A stretch of DNA of 64,000 nt from Collinsella sp. (GTDB lineage: Bacteria; Actinomycetota; Coriobacteriia; Coriobacteriales; Coriobacteriaceae). The notes below the pieces were generated by a model that was not told the DNA's origin, did no database searches, and was given only the letters and a program-made list of their open reading frames with translations. The position numbers and the translations under genes were made by a program. Location of the stretch: the NCBI GenBank assembly GCA_018376905.1, contig JAHAAK010000003.1:31124-95123 (forward strand). Reading direction: 5' to 3'. Shown here piece after piece: positions 25,756 through 34,727 of the stretch. Position 1 is the first letter of the stretch. Each line of letters starts with the position of its first letter.

Positions 25756-25835
25756 CACGCTCTGAAGCGTGGCGGGGGCAGGGGGCCCGCGTCACATGAG
25801 AAGCCCGCAGGCAAGGGGTCTGCGGGGTAAAGGAG
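25756..25835 (+). promoter_or_regulatory. pnp leader with two hairpins next to the ribosome binding site
   Basis: CACGC/GCGTG (25756-25771) and CCCGCAG (25804-25810) pairing with CTGCGGG (25820-25826) lie just before the AAAGGAG site at 25829-25835. PNPase represses its own mRNA through a leader stem in E. coli; a similar role here is only suggested by position. Confidence 0.4.
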
Positions 25836-25839
25836 AACA

Positions 25840-28086
25840 ATGACACTCGTATCCAAGACCTTTGAGCTGTACGGCAAGACCTACACCTTTGAGTCGGGCG
25901 AGCTTGCCAAGCAGGCCACCGGCGCCTGCCTGGTCAAGCAGGGTGACACCACGATGCTCGACACCGTGGTCGTCTCCAAGGAGCGTAAGAACTACGACTT
26001 CTTCCCGCTGACCGTCGACTTCAACGAGAAGATGTACGCCGCCGGCCGCATCCCGGGTGGCTACCTCAAGCGTGAGGGCCGTCCCAGTGAGAAGGCTACG
26101 CTCACCGCGCGCATGATCGACCGTCCGATTCGCCCGAGCTTCCCGGATGGCTTCCGCAACGAGGTGCACATCGTCGCCACCTCGCTCGTCGCCGACCAGG
26201 TCAACCCCTTCGACGTCATCAACGTCATGGGTGCTTCTCTGGCCATGACGCTCGGCGGCGTGCCCTTCGAGGGTCCGCTTGCCTGCGTGCGCATCGGCCG
26301 TAACGTGGAGACCGGCGAGTTTATCGTCAACCCCACCTACGAGGAGCGCGAGAACTCCGATCTGGACCTGGAGCTGGGCGGCTCTGCCGACTTCATCTCG
26401 ATGGTCGAGGCCGGCGCCGAGGAGATCTCCGAGGACGACATGCTCGCCGCCATGAAGTTTGGCCAGGAGGCCCTTGCTGCTTTCTGCCAGGCTCAGGACG
26501 AGTTCGTTGCCGAGTGGGAGCAGGTCAACGGCCCCATCGTCAAGAAGGAGTACCCGCTCGACCAGCCCGTCGAGGAGGTCCAGGAGCGCATCTTCGCCCA
26601 CTACGACGAGATGGCAGCCGCCCTTCGCGACGCCGACAAGCTCTCCCGTATCGGCAAGGTCGAGGCTCTGAAGGAGTCCATCCGTGCCGAGTTTACCGAG
26701 CAGGAGCAGGCCGCTTGGGAGCGCGAGATCCCCGTGGCGCTCAAGAAGCTCGAGAAGAAGGCCATGCGCACCATGGTCGTCGAGACCGGTGAGCGCGTCG
26801 ACGGCCGTGCCGCCGACGAGATCCGTCCCATCATGGTGAAGGACAACTACCTGCCGCTCGTTCACGGCTCCGGCCTGTTCCAGCGTGGCCAGACCCAGGT
26901 GCTCTCCGTCCTGTCGCTCGGCATGCTCAACGAGGGCCAGCGTCTGGATACCATCGAGCCCACCGAGGGCAAGCGCTACATGCACCACTACAACTTCCCG
27001 CCTTTCTGCACCGGCGAGACCGGCCGCATGGGCAGCCCCAAGCGCCGCGAGATCGGCCATGGCAATCTGGCCGAGCGCGCTCTGCTTCCGGTGCTTCCCG
27101 ACGAGAACGAGTTCCCCTACGCCATCCGCGTCGTCTCCGAGGTCATGGAGTCCAACGGCTCCTCTTCGATGGCTTCGACCTGCGGCTCCACGCTCGCCCT
27201 TATGGACGGCGGCGTGCCCATTAAGCGCCCGGTCTCCGGTATCGCCATGGGCCTGATCCAGGAGGAGGGCAAGACCGTGGTCCTGTCCGACATCCAGGGT
27301 CTCGAGGACTTCCTGGGCGACATGGACTTTAAGGTCACCGGCACCACCGAGGGCATCACCGCCCTGCAGATGGACAACAAGGCCACCGGCCTCACCTTCG
27401 ACATCCTGGCCTGCGCTCTGCAGCAGGCCAAGGAGGGTCGCGCCTTCATCCTGCAGAAGATGCTCGATGTGATCCCCGAGCCGCGCCACACCACGCGCAG
27501 CACCGCTCCGCGCATCGTCTCCATCCAGGTTCCGACCGACAAGATCCGCGACGTCATCGGTTCCGGCGGTAAGGTCATCCGCGGTATCCAGGATGAGACC
27601 GGCGCTTCGGTCGACATCCAGGAGGACGGCACCGTCTTTGTCGGCGGCACCGGCGAGTCCGTGGACCAGGCTGTCGAGCGCATCAAGCTCATCATCAAGG
27701 TTCCCGAGCCGGGCGAGGAGTACACCGGTCGCGTGGTCTCCATCCAGCCCTTCGGCGCCTTCGTCAACCTGCTGCCCGGTAAGGACGGCCTGCTGCACAT
27801 CTCTCGCGTCGCCAAGGGCCGCGTGGAGAAGGTCGAGGACGTCCTCAACGTGGGCGACGAGGTCAAGGTCGTCGTCATCGAGGTTGACGATCGCGGCAAG
27901 ATCTCGCTCGATCGTCTGGACAAGCCCGAGGCCCCGGCTCGCGCCGAGGGTGCCTCCGAGGGCGACGGCGAGCACTTCCAGCGTCGTGAGCGTCCGCGTC
28001 GCGAGCGCTCCGAGCGCAGCGACCGTCCGCGCCGTCCCGGTGACAACGGAGGCCGCAAGCCCCGCCGCCACCACGACGCCGAGTAA
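25840..28086 (+). CDS. pnp: Polyribonucleotide nucleotidyltransferase (PNPase)
   Basis: 748 residues. A phosphorolytic 3'-5' exoribonuclease. Two RNase PH cores are present (RPSEKATLTARMIDRPIRP near 80, and GTRS-like SSSMASTCGSTLALMDGG in the second), followed by KH (IGSGGKVIRGIQDETGA) and S1 (GEEYTGRVVSIQPFGAFVNL) domains. The last 40 residues are rich in Arg, Glu and Ser and probably disordered. The ATG has an AAAGGAG site and a hairpin leader. Confidence 0.96.
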   Translation: MTLVSKTFELYGKTYTFESGELAKQATGACLVKQGDTTMLDTVVVSKERKNYDFFPLTVDFNEKMYAAGRIPGGYLKREGRPSEKATLTARMIDRPIRPSFPDGFRNEVHIVATSLVADQVNPFDVINVMGASLAMTLGGVPFEGPLACVRIGRNVETGEFIVNPTYEERENSDLDLELGGSADFISMVEAGAEEISEDDMLAAMKFGQEALAAFCQAQDEFVAEWEQVNGPIVKKEYPLDQPVEEVQERIFAHYDEMAAALRDADKLSRIGKVEALKESIRAEFTEQEQAAWEREIPVALKKLEKKAMRTMVVETGERVDGRAADEIRPIMVKDNYLPLVHGSGLFQRGQTQVLSVLSLGMLNEGQRLDTIEPTEGKRYMHHYNFPPFCTGETGRMGSPKRREIGHGNLAERALLPVLPDENEFPYAIRVVSEVMESNGSSSMASTCGSTLALMDGGVPIKRPVSGIAMGLIQEEGKTVVLSDIQGLEDFLGDMDFKVTGTTEGITALQMDNKATGLTFDILACALQQAKEGRAFILQKMLDVIPEPRHTTRSTAPRIVSIQVPTDKIRDVIGSGGKVIRGIQDETGASVDIQEDGTVFVGGTGESVDQAVERIKLIIKVPEPGEEYTGRVVSIQPFGAFVNLLPGKDGLLHISRVAKGRVEKVEDVLNVGDEVKVVVIEVDDRGKISLDRLDKPEAPARAEGASEGDGEHFQRRERPRRERSERSDRPRRPGDNGGRKPRRHHDAE

Positions 28087-28110
28087 CAGCTAAACATAAG
28101 CAGATCAACA

Positions 28111-28140
28111 AGGGCGACTCCGTACAGGGGTCGCCCTTTT
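28111..28140 (+). terminator. pnp terminator
   Basis: AGGGCGACTCC (28111-28121) pairs with GGGGTCGCCCT (28127-28137) and ends in TTTT. Its 3' arm and T-run are also the outer end of the palindrome that follows. Confidence 0.9.
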
Positions 28141-28280
28141 GCTATTCCCGGCGGGGTCCGCGGATAAAGTTTCCTGCTCTACAGTCCTGCTCACGACGGA
28201 GGCCACATTAAGTGGCCTCCTGTTCGTGCGGAACTCGCGATAAACTTTATCCGCGGCCCCCGCCGGGAATAGCAAAAGGG
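28134..28280. repeat. Long palindromic element A
   Basis: The arms 28134-28172 and 28242-28280 are inverted copies of each other at 38 of 39 positions. They enclose a 69-base core: CCTGCTCTACAGTCCTG, an inner stem GGAGGCCAC/GTGGCCTCC with loop ATTAA, and TGCGGAACTCGCGAT. The core is close to that of element B (28414-28544), which lies in the opposite orientation. No frame is coding. It may be a mobile palindromic repeat, a structured RNA or a transcription-end element. Confidence 0.85.
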
Positions 28281-28413
28281 CTGGTAGGTGTGGGTTGCGA
28301 TTTTGTCAGACAGTCTATTCAGTTATCTGAATTCAGATCTTTAGATAATCGCATGTGCGCCATTGCCCCAGATAAAACTGACCAAAATAAACTTGTCCCT
28401 TTTTGTCAGGTCT

Positions 28414-28544
28414 GGTCTCAGCGGGCCCGGCACGGGCTAAGTTTATCGCGAGTTCCGCACGCAAAGGAAAGCACTTAATGTGCTTTCCGTCTTGCGCAGG
28501 ACTGTAGAGCAGGAAACTTAGCCCGTGCCGGGGCCGCTGAGCCC
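28414..28544. repeat. Long palindromic element B, inverted relative of A
   Basis: Arms 28414-28444 and 28514-28544 pair at 29 of 31 positions. The reverse complement of the 69-base core has the same length and flanking sequence as element A, but its inner stem is GGAAAGCAC/GTGCTTTCC, changed on both sides relative to A. The arm sequences share only AAGTTT with A. The 133 bases between A and B hold no gene; a 14-base palindrome ATCTGAATTCAGAT sits at 28325-28338. Confidence 0.85.
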
Positions 28545-28612
28545 TGACCGGCGGGATACACAGGTTCAGATGGGGCTTTGATGCATGGGTGGTCTGTTGT
28601 TGTGCAAATGGG

Positions 28613-28618
28613 TATCAT
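28613..28618 (+). promoter_or_regulatory. rnj -10 element
   Basis: GGGTATCAT contains TATCAT at 28613-28618, about 120 bases before rnj, in the gap after element B. The -35 is unclear. Confidence 0.35.
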
Positions 28619-28737
28619 ACTGTGGTTATTGCATCGACTCTGCGATGCATGTTTGTACGTTCCCGGCGGTCGGTTTGCCAGAAGCGCCCCGTCGGTTGTT
28701 CCAGACCCGTTTCGAAGAAAGGAAACCACACTAACCT

Positions 28738-30408
28738 ATGGCAGCTAAAAAATCATCTCCCTTGAAGATCATTCCGCTCGGCGGCCTTGACGGCATCGGC
28801 AAGAACATGACGGTCTTCGAATGCGGCGACGACATGGTGCTCGTTGACGCTGGCCTCATGTTCCCCGACGATTCCCAGCCCGGTATTGACCTGGTGCTTC
28901 CCGACTACACCTATGTTCTGGAGAACGAGGAGAAGCTCCGCGGTATCGTCGTCACCCACGGCCACGAGGACCACACCGGTTCGCTTCCGTATCTGCTGCA
29001 GGACCTCAACAACAAGGTGCCCATCTTCTCGAGCAAGCTGACGCTTGGCTTTATCGAAGGCAAGCTTTCTGAGTTCCGCATCCGCGCACCCAAGTTCCGC
29101 GAGGTTAAGGGCGGCAGCCATGTCAACCTCGGCGGCATCTCGCTCGACTTCTTCTCGATGACGCACTCCATCCCCGGCGCTCTGGGCGTGTTCATTCGCA
29201 CCAATCAGGGCACCGTTATGCACACTGGCGACTTTAAGCTCGACCAGACGCCCATCGATGGTGTCACGCCCGACTATGCCGCTATCAGCCGCTTTGCCAA
29301 GCAGGGCATCGACCTGTTGCTGTCCGACTCCACCAATGCCACGGTTCCCGGCTTTACCAAGTCCGAGGCCGAGGTTGGTCCCAACCTACTGCATGCCATC
29401 AAGAACGCCCCGGGTCGCGTGTTCGTCGCTTCGTTCTCGAGCCATATCCATCGTTTGCAGCAGATCTGCGATGCCGCCCGCAAGTGCGGCCGTAAGGTCG
29501 TTGTGACCGGTCGCTCCATGCTCACCAACACCCGCGTCGCGCGCGAGCTGGGCTACCTCAACATCGACGATGCCGATATCATCGATGCCTTCGATATCGA
29601 TAACCTGCCCGACGACAAGATCGTCGTCATGTGCACCGGTTCGCAGGGCGAGCCGCTGTCGGCCCTGTCCCGCATGGCCAATGGCGAGCACAAGACGCTC
29701 TCTATCCACGAGGGCGATACCGTCATCCTCTCGGCAACTCCCGTTCCCGGCAACGAGAAAGCCGTTCAGCAGGTCGTCAACAGCTTGGCCAAGCTCGGCT
29801 GCGACGTGTGGGATAAGAACCGTGCTCTTGTCCACGTCTCGGGCCACGGCAGCCAGGAGGAGCTTAAGCTCCTGATGGCCATGGCCAAGCCCACGTACTT
29901 TATGCCGGTTCACGGTGAGGCCGTGCATCTGCGCGCCCATGCCCAGCTGGCCCGCAAGATGGGCATCAAGGATGATCACATCTTTATCCTCGATAACGGC
30001 GACACGCTCGAGATGCGCGGTGGTATCGTCAAGCGTGGTACGCCCGTCGAGTCCGGCGTCGTCTACGTCGACGGCCTGCGTATCGGCGATACCGACCCCA
30101 TCGTCCTGCGCGATCGCCAGAAGCTCGCCAATGACGGTATGGTCACGGCCGTCGCCATCGTCTCGCTCAAGCACAAGAAGATTGAGGCCATCGAGTTTTC
30201 GGGCCGCGGCGTCTCGTTTGCCATCGACGACCAGTTCTCCGAGGATGCCTCCGCGTCTATTATGAAGACGATTGAGAAGGGCAAGTTCAGCTTTACGAGC
30301 AGCGGTTCCGATGCCATTCGCAAGGCCGTGCGCGACTCGCTCTCTAACTTTATCTGGAGTCGTACGCGCACTCGTCCGATGATCATCCCGGTCGTCATGG
30401 AGGTTTAG
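28738..30408 (+). CDS. rnj: Ribonuclease J
   Basis: 556 residues, a metallo-beta-lactamase/beta-CASP RNase with 5'-3' exo- and endonuclease activity. The zinc motif HGHEDHTG is at 74-81 (H74, H76, D78, H79), with later HTGDFKLDQTP, DSTNATVPG and HVSGHG motifs. The C-terminal domain needed for dimerisation is present. The ATG follows GAAAGGAAACCACACTAACCT. It has its own promoter region and is followed two bases later by ftsK. Confidence 0.95.
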   Translation: MAAKKSSPLKIIPLGGLDGIGKNMTVFECGDDMVLVDAGLMFPDDSQPGIDLVLPDYTYVLENEEKLRGIVVTHGHEDHTGSLPYLLQDLNNKVPIFSSKLTLGFIEGKLSEFRIRAPKFREVKGGSHVNLGGISLDFFSMTHSIPGALGVFIRTNQGTVMHTGDFKLDQTPIDGVTPDYAAISRFAKQGIDLLLSDSTNATVPGFTKSEAEVGPNLLHAIKNAPGRVFVASFSSHIHRLQQICDAARKCGRKVVVTGRSMLTNTRVARELGYLNIDDADIIDAFDIDNLPDDKIVVMCTGSQGEPLSALSRMANGEHKTLSIHEGDTVILSATPVPGNEKAVQQVVNSLAKLGCDVWDKNRALVHVSGHGSQEELKLLMAMAKPTYFMPVHGEAVHLRAHAQLARKMGIKDDHIFILDNGDTLEMRGGIVKRGTPVESGVVYVDGLRIGDTDPIVLRDRQKLANDGMVTAVAIVSLKHKKIEAIEFSGRGVSFAIDDQFSEDASASIMKTIEKGKFSFTSSGSDAIRKAVRDSLSNFIWSRTRTRPMIIPVVMEV

Positions 30409-30409
30409 T

Positions 30410-33190
30410 TTGGCGCGCGGATCTGCACAAAACGCCAAAGGCAATAAAGCCAACAACCAACCGGCATCTGCTAAGGGTGCCGGTTCCCATCTTCGTGCCA
30501 ATAAGGGCCACGAGACCGACTTCGACGATTTTGAGCCCCTGGTCGAGCCCTCGGCCAACCGCGATATCGCCGGCGTGGTCATCGCCGTTTTGGCGATTGC
30601 GTCCTTCATTGCCGTGATTTCGCCGGCGACTGCACCCGTTACGGCTGCGGTTGCCGGTTTCTACCACCTGGGCTTTGGTCTGGGCGCCTACGTGCTGCCG
30701 ATCGTTATTTTGCTGTTTGCCGCCACGCTCTTTTTAGGCGAGGACTCGCCGCTCAACGTGCGCTCTGTTGCGGGCGGAGCCGTGGTCTTTATCGCCGTCG
30801 TCTCCATTCTTTCGCTGATGGTGCCGGGTACGAGTGTCTCGTGTGACCTTATGTTCACGCCGCAAAATTTGTCCGCCTCGGGTGGCTACATCGGTGCGTT
30901 TATTGCGAGTGCGCTGCAGAATGCCCTGGGTAAGCCTATCGCGATGGTAGTCCTGTTGGGCCTTGTCGTCGTGGGCTTGGTCATCATCGGCTTTTCGGTG
31001 GGTGGCGTGCTGCGCTCTGCTCGCGACCGTGCGGCCGATTTTGCCGAGCGCCGTCGTGCCGATGTCAACGCCAGCCCGTGGGGTGACGACGAAGCCCTGT
31101 CGGTGCCCGGCGTTGCCCGTCCGCACCTGAGCATTCTTCGTCAAAAGGGCTCCGATGCTGCCGTGACCACGGTCATGGGCAACGATGTGGACCCGGTTTT
31201 GGACGATGACGACGAGGACGAGAATCCGTTTGTCGACGTGTCCGAGTCGGTTGAGGTTGAGCGCGCTAAGACGACGCTGCTGCCGCGCCGCCATGCCAAG
31301 AAGGGCAAGGCTGCGCCTAAGCTCAATACAAGCGAGCCCGACCCGTCTTGGTCCGATAGCGAGATTGAGCTCACCGAGGGCGATGACGAGGACGACGAGG
31401 CTCCGATTGAGACCGCAAAGACAACTTTGCTGCCGCGTCGCCATGCAAAGCGCGACCAGGTAACCGGCCAGCTTTCGATGGAAGACGACCCCGATAAGAT
31501 CGACGAGTTCGAGCCGCCGTTTGCCGTGAATCCTGTCTCGGCAGCACCTCAGATTCCCGACTTCTTGAAGCATCCCAAGGTTGCCGATGCGCCTGCCTCG
31601 AGTGCCGTCGAATCGGCTGCGGCTAGCGATGGGGGAGCGGACGGTGGCGCCGCAGATAACGAGGGCGAAGAAGAGGACGGCCTCAAGCTTCCGCCGCTCG
31701 AAATCCTGCATGCCAACCCGCAGTCGGCTTCCGCCGCGTCTTCGGACAAGGAGTTGGAGCAGACCGCTGAGTCACTGCAATCCACCTTGCTTGAGTTTGG
31801 CCGCAGTGCCCGCGTGGTCGGCTGGATCGCCGGCCCCACGGTGACGACCTTTAAGCTGCAACCTGGTGAGGGCGAGCGCGTGAGCAAGATTTCGAGCCTC
31901 GAGGACGATATCGCGCTTTCGCTCGCTGCCCAGTCGGTACGTATCTTTGCCCCGATCCCCGGCACCTCGCTCGTGGGCATCGAGATTCCCAACCGCAAGC
32001 GCCAGAACGTCAACCTGGGCGACGTGCTGCCCTATGTGAAGGGCGGTCCGCTCGAGCTCGCCATCGGCCGCGATGCCGAGGGCACGCCGGTTGTCGCCGA
32101 CCTTGCCAAGATGCCCCACCTGTTGATTGCCGGTACGACCGGTTCTGGTAAGTCGGTGATGATCAACTCCATCATCACGACTCTGCTCATGCGTACTCTT
32201 CCCGAGGACGTTCGCCTGATCATGGTCGACCCCAAGCGCGTCGAGCTTGCGGGCTATAACGGACTGCCGCATCTCTATGTGCCCGTGGTGACCGAGCCCA
32301 AGCAGGCCGCGAGCGCTCTGCAATGGGCCGTGTCCGAGATGGAGCGTCGCCTGAAGGTCTTCGAGCGTCTCAACGTGCGTAAGATCTCGACCTACAACGA
32401 AAAGCAGGCCGCCGGCGAGTTTGAGCATTACGACAATCCGCCGCAAAAGATGCCCTACCTGGTCATCATCATTGACGAGCTCTCGGACCTGATGATGGTC
32501 GCCGGTAAGGATGTCGAGGCCTCGATCGTGCGTATTGCACAGCTGGGCCGTGCCGCCGGTATTCATCTTATCGTGGCCACGCAGCGTCCCAGCTCAAACG
32601 TGGTGACGGGCCTCATCAAGGCCAACATCACCAATCGCATCGCCTTTAACGTCGCCACGGGCATCGACTCGCGCGTCATCATCGACCAGATGGGTGCCGA
32701 AAAGCTTACCGGTTTGGGCGACATGCTGTTCTCCAAGGTCGACTGGGGCAAGCCTCGCCGTATCCAGGGCTGCTTTGTCTCGGACGATGAAATCAATGAG
32801 ATTGTCGAGTTCGTCAAGTCGCAGAGCGAGCCCGACTACCACGAGGAGATTCTGTCTGCCGTGGCGCCCGCTTCCATGTCCATGGCGGGTGGCGGCGGCA
32901 TTGTCCGCACCGGAGTAGCCGAGCCGCAAGACGATGATCCGCTCATTTGGGAAGCCGCCCATATTGTGGTGGAATCGCAGCTTGGCTCCACATCTGGCCT
33001 GCAACGTCGTCTGAAGGTTGGCTACGCGCGTGCCGGGCGTATTATGGACATGCTGGAAGAAAAGGGTGTCGTCGGCCCGCCCGACGGTTCCAAGCCGCGC
33101 GAGGTCCTGTTGGACGAGGAGGGGCTTGCCGCGCTGGAGTCTGTCGACGCCGAGATGGCACGTGAAGATCGTGAGTTTGGAGGATTCTGA
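30410..33190 (+). CDS. ftsK: DNA translocase FtsK/SpoIIIE family
   Basis: 926 residues. Four hydrophobic helices fill about 45-205. An acidic linker contains two near-identical copies of AKTTLLPRRHAK (about residues 285 and 343). The motor has Walker A AGTTGSGKSVMI (about 574-585) and IIDELSDLMM, and a winged-helix gamma domain closes the protein. It moves DNA through the closing septum. TTG start two bases after rnj; the stop shares a base with the next gene's start. Confidence 0.93.
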   Translation: MARGSAQNAKGNKANNQPASAKGAGSHLRANKGHETDFDDFEPLVEPSANRDIAGVVIAVLAIASFIAVISPATAPVTAAVAGFYHLGFGLGAYVLPIVILLFAATLFLGEDSPLNVRSVAGGAVVFIAVVSILSLMVPGTSVSCDLMFTPQNLSASGGYIGAFIASALQNALGKPIAMVVLLGLVVVGLVIIGFSVGGVLRSARDRAADFAERRRADVNASPWGDDEALSVPGVARPHLSILRQKGSDAAVTTVMGNDVDPVLDDDDEDENPFVDVSESVEVERAKTTLLPRRHAKKGKAAPKLNTSEPDPSWSDSEIELTEGDDEDDEAPIETAKTTLLPRRHAKRDQVTGQLSMEDDPDKIDEFEPPFAVNPVSAAPQIPDFLKHPKVADAPASSAVESAAASDGGADGGAADNEGEEEDGLKLPPLEILHANPQSASAASSDKELEQTAESLQSTLLEFGRSARVVGWIAGPTVTTFKLQPGEGERVSKISSLEDDIALSLAAQSVRIFAPIPGTSLVGIEIPNRKRQNVNLGDVLPYVKGGPLELAIGRDAEGTPVVADLAKMPHLLIAGTTGSGKSVMINSIITTLLMRTLPEDVRLIMVDPKRVELAGYNGLPHLYVPVVTEPKQAASALQWAVSEMERRLKVFERLNVRKISTYNEKQAAGEFEHYDNPPQKMPYLVIIIDELSDLMMVAGKDVEASIVRIAQLGRAAGIHLIVATQRPSSNVVTGLIKANITNRIAFNVATGIDSRVIIDQMGAEKLTGLGDMLFSKVDWGKPRRIQGCFVSDDEINEIVEFVKSQSEPDYHEEILSAVAPASMSMAGGGGIVRTGVAEPQDDDPLIWEAAHIVVESQLGSTSGLQRRLKVGYARAGRIMDMLEEKGVVGPPDGSKPREVLLDEEGLAALESVDAEMAREDREFGGF

Positions 33191-34701
33191 TGGCTGCACG
33201 CTTTGGTGACATGCTGCTCGAGCAGCGTCGCCGAATGGGCCTTTCCATTCAGCAGGTCGCCAACACCATCAAAATCAGGCCGCAGATCATCGAGTTTTTC
33301 GAGACCGGTAACTATGCTTCGATGCCGCCGCGCGGCTATGCGCAGGGCATGATTTCGAGCTATGCTCGCTTTTTGGGCCTCAATCCGCGCGAGGTCGTCA
33401 ATGCCTACTTTGACGACCTGATGGCATACGAACGCGAGACGTCGCAGCAGGGCGGTCGTTTTCAGGACGCCGCCGGCTACGTCAATTCGCGTTCCTCGGT
33501 CGACAACGGGCGCTTCCTGATGGTTCAGGGCGGTCGTTCGACCCGCTATGGACAGCGTCCTCAGCAGGCCGGTTATATTACCGAGACGGGTTCGGGCGAG
33601 GAGATTCGCTCACAGCGTGACCGGTTCCGCAGTACGCCGATGCCCGAGGACCGTGCACTTCCCGCTGCCCGCGGTGTAGCGCGTGACCCTCGTGCCGGCT
33701 ACGGCGACGGCGGCTATTCCGATCGCGGTTACCGTGGTGCCTCCGCCGGACGCTCTCGCGGTGGCTATGCGGATGCCGATACCACGCAGGTGACGCCGCG
33801 TCTTCGCTCTCAATCACAGCCGTATGGCCAGCGCTCTTCGGCTCCGCGTTCGGGCCAGCGTGGCTATCAATGCCGCGGTGAGCTTGCGCCCCGCTCGGGT
33901 CAACGCAGCCTTCAGGGCCAGGGCGGCTATCGCGGCCGTCCCGATAGCAATCGCGGTCGTATGCCTCAGGGAGGCGGCCGCAGCAGTTCCGGTCGTGGAC
34001 GCGGCGGGTCACGTACTCCTCAAAACAACGGGCTCGATCCGCGTATCATCTACGCCGGCATCGGTGCCGTTGCGCTGCTGTTGATTGTGCTCATCGTGGT
34101 GCTTCTGCGTGGCTGCGCATCTTCGACGCCCGAGACCACGCCCGAGACGCCCGCTGCTACCAAGACGACGACCAAGAAGTCTTCTAAGAAGACCGAAACG
34201 GTTGACGAGGACGAAGACACCGATGAGGCGACGGATGAGTCGACCGATTCGGACGCCACCAAGACGACGGCTAAAAAGGAAGAGAACGAGGTAACGAAGG
34301 TCAAGGTCTCCGTTGCCAAGGGAAAGACCGCGTGGATTGAGGTCAAGGTCGACGGCAAGTCGGTCTATGGCGCCCAGGCGACTGGCCCCTTTGAGCAGGA
34401 GTACACGCCCGAGTCCTCGATCGAGATCACCACGTCCAAGCCTTCCGATGTCACCGTTACCAAGAACGGTGAAAAGGTTCGTTACGATACCAAGACCTCG
34501 GGCGTGGCGCGTGTGACGATCACCGTTCCCAAGAAGGAGACGACTGATTCCGAGAATGGTGAAAGTTCTGATGGTACCGATACCACCGATGGTGCCGATA
34601 CCACCGACGTTACCGATGCCCAGTCCACGGATGGCGCCGATACCGCAACTGACGGTCAGACACCCACCGATTCTACCGACTATTCGTACGATAGCTACTA
34701 A
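33190..34701 (+). CDS. RodZ-like helix-turn-helix membrane protein
   Basis: 503 residues. An N-terminal HTH_25 domain (LLEQRRRMGLSIQQVANTIK to about residue 75) and PRGYAQGMISSYARFLGL are RodZ-like. A linker of about 190 residues rich in Arg, Gly, Ser and Tyr, one transmembrane helix (IGAVALLLIVLIVVLLRGC, about 295), and an extracytoplasmic DUF4115-like domain follow, then a low-complexity Asp/Thr tail. RodZ links MreB to the wall synthesis machine; the position after ftsK supports a cell-shape role. The linker is far longer than usual. Confidence 0.75.
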   Translation: MAARFGDMLLEQRRRMGLSIQQVANTIKIRPQIIEFFETGNYASMPPRGYAQGMISSYARFLGLNPREVVNAYFDDLMAYERETSQQGGRFQDAAGYVNSRSSVDNGRFLMVQGGRSTRYGQRPQQAGYITETGSGEEIRSQRDRFRSTPMPEDRALPAARGVARDPRAGYGDGGYSDRGYRGASAGRSRGGYADADTTQVTPRLRSQSQPYGQRSSAPRSGQRGYQCRGELAPRSGQRSLQGQGGYRGRPDSNRGRMPQGGGRSSSGRGRGGSRTPQNNGLDPRIIYAGIGAVALLLIVLIVVLLRGCASSTPETTPETPAATKTTTKKSSKKTETVDEDEDTDEATDESTDSDATKTTAKKEENEVTKVKVSVAKGKTAWIEVKVDGKSVYGAQATGPFEQEYTPESSIEITTSKPSDVTVTKNGEKVRYDTKTSGVARVTITVPKKETTDSENGESSDGTDTTDGADTTDVTDAQSTDGADTATDGQTPTDSTDYSYDSY

Positions 34702-34727
34702 GCCGCTCGTACGCGAAAGGAAACATC

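Noticed and set aside
25792..28074. A 760-codon minus-strand frame opposite pnp
   Set aside because: Mirrors pnp codons; Leu/Gly/Asp/Val-rich and motif-free.
28134..28544. Elements A and B as a CRISPR array
   Set aside because: Only two units in opposite orientation with long arms; no regular spacers, no cas genes.
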